This document shows, one piece after another, positions 38,593 to 41,284 of a DNA stretch of 41,284 nucleotides. The DNA is taken from positions 1-41,284 of the forward strand of contig JACQDN010000056.1 of assembly GCA_016201105.1 (NCBI GenBank), in the 5' to 3' direction. The notes under the pieces were generated by a model. It was given only the letters and a program-made list of their open reading frames with translations. It had not been told where the DNA came from and made no database searches. The position numbers and the translations under genes are program-made. Numbering within the stretch: the stretch's first letter is position 1; each line of letters begins with the position of its first letter. Source of the stretch: Pseudomonadota bacterium. GTDB taxonomy: Bacteria > Pseudomonadota > Alphaproteobacteria > Micropepsales > Micropepsaceae.

Positions 38593-39177
38593 TCATGATC
38601 GGGCGAACGCGAGCAACGGCCCGAAATCATGCTTGTCGGCGGCTTGCAGCGCATCGATGTAGCGCTTTCGCGTGTCGTCGTGCGCGCGCAGCGTGCTCCC
38701 GCCCCAGGTAAAAGATTTCCGGCCGAGGCGTATGGCGAGCATGTCCGCCATCAGGCGGGACCAGCGGCCATTGCCGTTTGGGAACGGGTGAATCCATACA
38801 ATGCTGCGATGGAAACGCATGGCGATTTCGTCCGGCGAGTATGTTTTGTGTTCAATCCAGTAGCGCACATCGTCGAAGACTTGGCGCAGCTGCGTGCGCA
38901 CCTCCCAATAGTCCGGGCCGATATTCTTGTTGGAAGTGCGATAGGTGCCGGCCCATTTCCAAACTCGGTTGAACATGCGGCGGTGCAAAGCCCGCGCGAA
39001 CTCTTCGCTGAGCGGATCGCGGCGGCGGGAAAAGAAGCCGGTGACGGCCTCGAGGATATTCTGCTGTTCAAGTTCGTTGAGTTCGCTGTGCAGCGTGATG
39101 TGCGATGGGATGAGCCCCTCGCGCTCTTCCGGCGATAAGAGCGTGGCCCCTTTGGCTTCGCCAAGCGGGTCGCTCAC
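38593..39177 (-). CDS. Mobile mystery protein B, Fic-domain protein
   Basis: 194 residues. Core Fic motif HPFPNGNGRWSR (residues about 139-150), which in this family catalyses AMP or similar transfer to a hydroxyl; the catalytic His and phosphate-binding Asn/Arg are all present. The lead SPEEREGLIPSHITLHSELN and KWAGTYRTSNKNIG are typical of the group named mobile mystery protein B. Start GTG overlaps the stop of the XRE partner by four bases (GTGA), so they are translated together, like a toxin-antitoxin pair. Target unknown. Confidence 0.93.
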   Translation of the reverse strand: MSDPLGEAKGATLLSPEEREGLIPSHITLHSELNELEQQNILEAVTGFFSRRRDPLSEEFARALHRRMFNRVWKWAGTYRTSNKNIGPDYWEVRTQLRQVFDDVRYWIEHKTYSPDEIAMRFHRSIVWIHPFPNGNGRWSRLMADMLAIRLGRKSFTWGGSTLRAHDDTRKRYIDALQAADKHDFGPLLAFARS

Positions 39178-39629
39178 GCTTCATCCCATAGCCTTGCAGG
39201 CTTGCGCAGAAGTTGCTGTACAAGGCCCGCTTTCATTTGCTCGCGAACCAAGGGATTCAGGACGCCCTGAGATTCGAGGCGCATGCTTTGCTCCACCGAA
39301 GAAAGCTGCTGCTCGGCAACCAGCGAGGCGCGCTGATGGAGCGTTTCGACCAGAGACTTTTGCGGGATGAGCACATAGACGAGGCGGCAGCCCATCGCTT
39401 CGGCGGCGCGTTCGAGCGATTGAACAGTGGTCTTTCCTTCTTGCTCAGCGCGCTCAAGCTCGTTCACGCGCGGCTGCTTCACGCGCATGCGCTTTGCCAA
39501 TTGCCCGGTGGTCATGCCGAGCGCTTCTCGGAGGGCGCGCACCCAACCGCGCGAAGGCCGATGGGCCATCGCAACGAGGGGTCTTAGATCTTCAAAGCGC
39601 TTGTCGAGCTGTTGGGCAGGGGTAATCAT
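39174..39629 (-). CDS. Mobile mystery protein A, XRE-family HTH protein
   Basis: 151 residues. HTH of the XRE type at about residues 28-85 (WVRALREALGMTTGQLAKRM, VKQPRVNELERAEQEGKTTV, SLERAAEAMGCRLVYVL). The C-terminal helices probably contact the Fic partner. It presumably represses its own promoter: three near-identical palindromes lie in the AT-rich leader, the first starting one base before the ATG. That leaves no room for a ribosome site, so the message may be leaderless, or begin at a later start. Confidence 0.92.
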   Translation of the reverse strand: MITPAQQLDKRFEDLRPLVAMAHRPSRGWVRALREALGMTTGQLAKRMRVKQPRVNELERAEQEGKTTVQSLERAAEAMGCRLVYVLIPQKSLVETLHQRASLVAEQQLSSVEQSMRLESQGVLNPLVREQMKAGLVQQLLRKPARLWDEA

Positions 39630-39630
39630 G

Positions 39631-39713
39631 ATATAAGATATGTCTTATATTATTTTATAAATCAATAAGATACTTCTTCTATACTCTAGCATGATAATAA
39701 GAGATATCCTCTT
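39631..39713 (-). promoter_or_regulatory. Triple operator and AT-rich promoter of the mobile mystery operon
   Basis: A perfect 20-base palindrome ATATAAGATATGTCTTATAT (39631-39650), a near copy ATAAGATACTTCTTCT (39665-39680) and AAGAGATATCCTCTT (39699-39713). Consensus is about ATAAGA-N4-TCTTAT, spaced by about 33-34 bases. -10-like TATAAAAT/AATATAAG runs lie between them. The gap 39714-39836 is AT-rich with nothing recognisable. Confidence 0.7.
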
Positions 39714-39836
39714 GTCTCTCTCGATATTTCAGGCAAATCGCCTGATTTCTCGACTGGCGGCGTCAACTCAGCCTTTAGAAGTATGTTCCCTAATTGTTCT
39801 AATTGCAAGAAACATGGGAAATTACTGCGAGGCTTC

Positions 39837-40916
39837 TCAATACACCCCGGGCACGATGCGGTACGGCACGCGCTTCACGTAGTCCTGCCACAACGCGCCG
39901 TATTTCGCGGCGCAGCGCCGGTCGTCGTCGATTTGGCGCGGGATGAGCAGCGCTACGTAGTAGAGCGGATAGAGCCAGGGCGCGAGGTGACCGGGATAGC
40001 CGAGCGCGAGCGTGAGGCCGGTCGCCATCAGCAGCTCGCCCAGATAATTGATGTGGCGCGCGGCGCCCCAGAAGCCGCTTACGAGGAGCTTGTTCTTGCC
40101 GTCGCTCAGCGCCTCGGGCGCGATGAGGCCGAGGAATTTGGCGTCCGGATCGCGCTTGAAGGCGTATTTCTGCATGTTGGCGCCGCGGGCCAGCGACCAG
40201 CCGAGGAAGAAGAGGATCGCGGCGGCGGCCAGCATCGGCGTTGGCGTGTGCGGGTTGGGCAAGTCCGCGACCGCCCACAGGCCGATACCATAGAAATAAG
40301 GATAGAAGACCAGACACCCCCAGCCCAGCTTGAAGCCGACGCGTTCGGCGAAGAAATCGTAGGTGTAGAGATGCACGCGCTCGAAGAAGAGATATTCGGC
40401 GAGGAAAAACGTGAAGAGCGCGACATAGAGCGTGACGCCCGGTGAGGGATCGTACGGGAATGCGAGGCGGTGATGCATCGCGAAGGACGCGAGGTTGAGG
40501 CCCAGCATCGTGGCGCCGACGAGGTAGAGCCACATCTTGGCGTCGATGCGTTTTGCGAACCATTGCGGGTTCGCGGCGCGGCCGAGGAAGAGATCGGCGA
40601 GGAGGCCTTTTGCGGTGGGCGGCGCGGTGAGGACGACGGCGAGCGTGAAGATCAGGCCGAGAACGCAGGCGCCGGCGAGGCCCTCCCAGCGCGTCGTCCA
40701 GAAGAAGTCCCAGGCGAGGAGATGCGAAAAACAGGCGAGCGCCCAGAGCGCGATCGTGAGGGCGTAGACGATGAGGCCGTTGAGGCGATAGCGAAAGGGT
40801 TTCTGGGTGGCGGGATCGATGACATAGCCGTCGACGCTGCGGGCGGGGACGATGAGATGCAGCAGCGTGATCAGCGCGACGACGATGGCGGGGGCGAAGA
40901 AGCCAGCAATACTCAC
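39837..40916 (-). CDS. ERG4/ERG24-family sterol (delta14/24) reductase homologue
   Basis: 359 residues with about eight to nine membrane helices. The C terminus shows the family hallmark: LLVSGFWGAARHINYLGEL, RQIDDDRRCAAKYGALWQDY and VKRVPYRIVPGVY; ANMQKYAFKRDP is the matching middle block. Eukaryotic members reduce sterol double bonds with NADPH; bacterial copies are scattered and the substrate here is unknown (sterol, hopanoid-like or other isoprenoid). Start is GTG at 40916, overlapping the stop of the upstream dehydrogenase (GTGA) with GAAGGAG five to six bases ahead, so both are translated together. Confidence 0.9.
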   Translation of the reverse strand: MSIAGFFAPAIVVALITLLHLIVPARSVDGYVIDPATQKPFRYRLNGLIVYALTIALWALACFSHLLAWDFFWTTRWEGLAGACVLGLIFTLAVVLTAPPTAKGLLADLFLGRAANPQWFAKRIDAKMWLYLVGATMLGLNLASFAMHHRLAFPYDPSPGVTLYVALFTFFLAEYLFFERVHLYTYDFFAERVGFKLGWGCLVFYPYFYGIGLWAVADLPNPHTPTPMLAAAAILFFLGWSLARGANMQKYAFKRDPDAKFLGLIAPEALSDGKNKLLVSGFWGAARHINYLGELLMATGLTLALGYPGHLAPWLYPLYYVALLIPRQIDDDRRCAAKYGALWQDYVKRVPYRIVPGVY

Positions 40917-41284
40917 GACAGCTCCTTCGTCGAGCGCGCCATGATGGCGATCGCCGCGCGGCGGGAGAGCATCCGGCCGAGGATGAAGCGCGCGAGGCAG
41001 TTGACCGCGCCGGGGATGACGAGAGCGCCGCGGCCGAGAGCGGAGAGAGTTGCTTCGGCGACTTCGCTCGCGTCGAGGGTGCCGGGGGGATCGCGAAAAT
41101 ATTTCACCTCCCCCTCGCGGGGAGGTCGAAAAATCCGGAGCAGAGCGGAGGATTTTTCGGGTGGGGGGAAGTGGTCGATGGTTCGCTCTGTTCCTTGACG
41201 CTTCCCCCCACCCGAAATTTGCTGCGCAAATTGCGACCTCCCCGCGAGGGGGAGGTGATTGGAAGAATGCGCGTCGGCCTCGCC
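40913..41284 (-). CDS. Short-chain dehydrogenase/reductase, C-terminal part (partial, carrying a palindromic insert)
   Basis: The last 65 residues (KYFRDPPGTLDASEVAEATL, LGRGALVIPGAVNCLARFIL, GRMLSRRAAIAIM) have the form of the C-terminal tail of a membrane-associated SDR. Upstream the same frame stays open through the whole palindromic element 41105-41257 and on to the window edge, giving low-complexity residues in between. Either the element is inserted in frame in the gene, or the gene is disrupted and only its tail remains. The nucleotide-binding domain would lie outside the window. Coupled by GTGA to the sterol reductase gene. Confidence 0.6.
   Translation of the reverse strand, partial: GEADAHSSNHLPLAGRSQFAQQISGGGKRQGTERTIDHFPPPEKSSALLRIFRPPREGEVKYFRDPPGTLDASEVAEATLSALGRGALVIPGAVNCLARFILGRMLSRRAAIAIMARSTKELS
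41105..41257. repeat. Palindromic element, 153 bp, perfect 24-base terminal inverted repeats
   Basis: Arms 41105-41128 and 41234-41257 (core CTCCCCCTCGCGGGGAGG) are perfect inverted repeats. The interior carries GGGTGGGGGGAAG/CTTCCCCCCACCC and GAAATTTGCTGCGCAAATT. Same family style as 10207, 21433 and 36642, but here it lies inside an open coding frame. Confidence 0.85.

Overview
The window looks like a chromosome segment from a G+C-rich alphaproteobacterium. The evidence is a gyrA-coaD-peptidylprolyl isomerase-queA gene series, a GTTC-N7-GTTC SOS box between divergent ssb and uvrA, frequent GTG/TTG starts with good ribosome binding sites, and GTCATGGCCGGG-type intergenic palindromes. Genus cannot be fixed by eye.

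Layout. Positions 1-5615 (minus strand) hold a giant secreted RHS/YD-repeat protein with an N-terminal transglutaminase-like domain. Its frame breaks once near 3010 and its C terminus lies outside the window. Positions 5856-15349 (minus) hold the housekeeping series gyrA, coaD, PPIase and queA, interrupted by a nucleotidyltransferase-like gene, two surface-glycan genes (a DegT-type aminotransferase and a WecA-like glycosyl-1-phosphate transferase) and a membrane protein. Positions 15640-19267 hold divergent ssb and uvrA around the SOS box. Positions 19531-21361 (minus) hold two membrane-protein paralogues, related to a third at 6915-7763. Positions 21644-26502 (plus) hold three tandem amidase-signature hydrolases.

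Positions 26530-35726 form a compact accessory block of visibly lower G+C with two divergent operons. Leftward: an HTH-like protein, a radical SAM/SPASM-like enzyme, a 69-aa protein, a PF04392-type substrate-binding protein and a one-piece ABC permease-ATPase. Rightward: a protein with a histidine-packed N terminus, an ion-transporter-superfamily permease and an ABC exporter. I do not recognise this combination as a described system. It is the best candidate for something new: import, radical modification and export of an unknown peptide, metal or small molecule.

Positions 35727-41284 return to the G+C-rich background: gene remnants, a TfoX-N protein, a secreted VOC protein, a WYL regulator, a mobile mystery protein A/B (XRE + Fic) pair with a triple operator, an ERG4/ERG24-type sterol reductase homologue and the C-terminal end of a short-chain dehydrogenase. 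Long inverted-repeat elements of about 20-250 bp occupy many of the gaps. Several end within a few bases of stop codons, and one lies inside an open frame. No rRNA, tRNA, CRISPR array or integrase was found.
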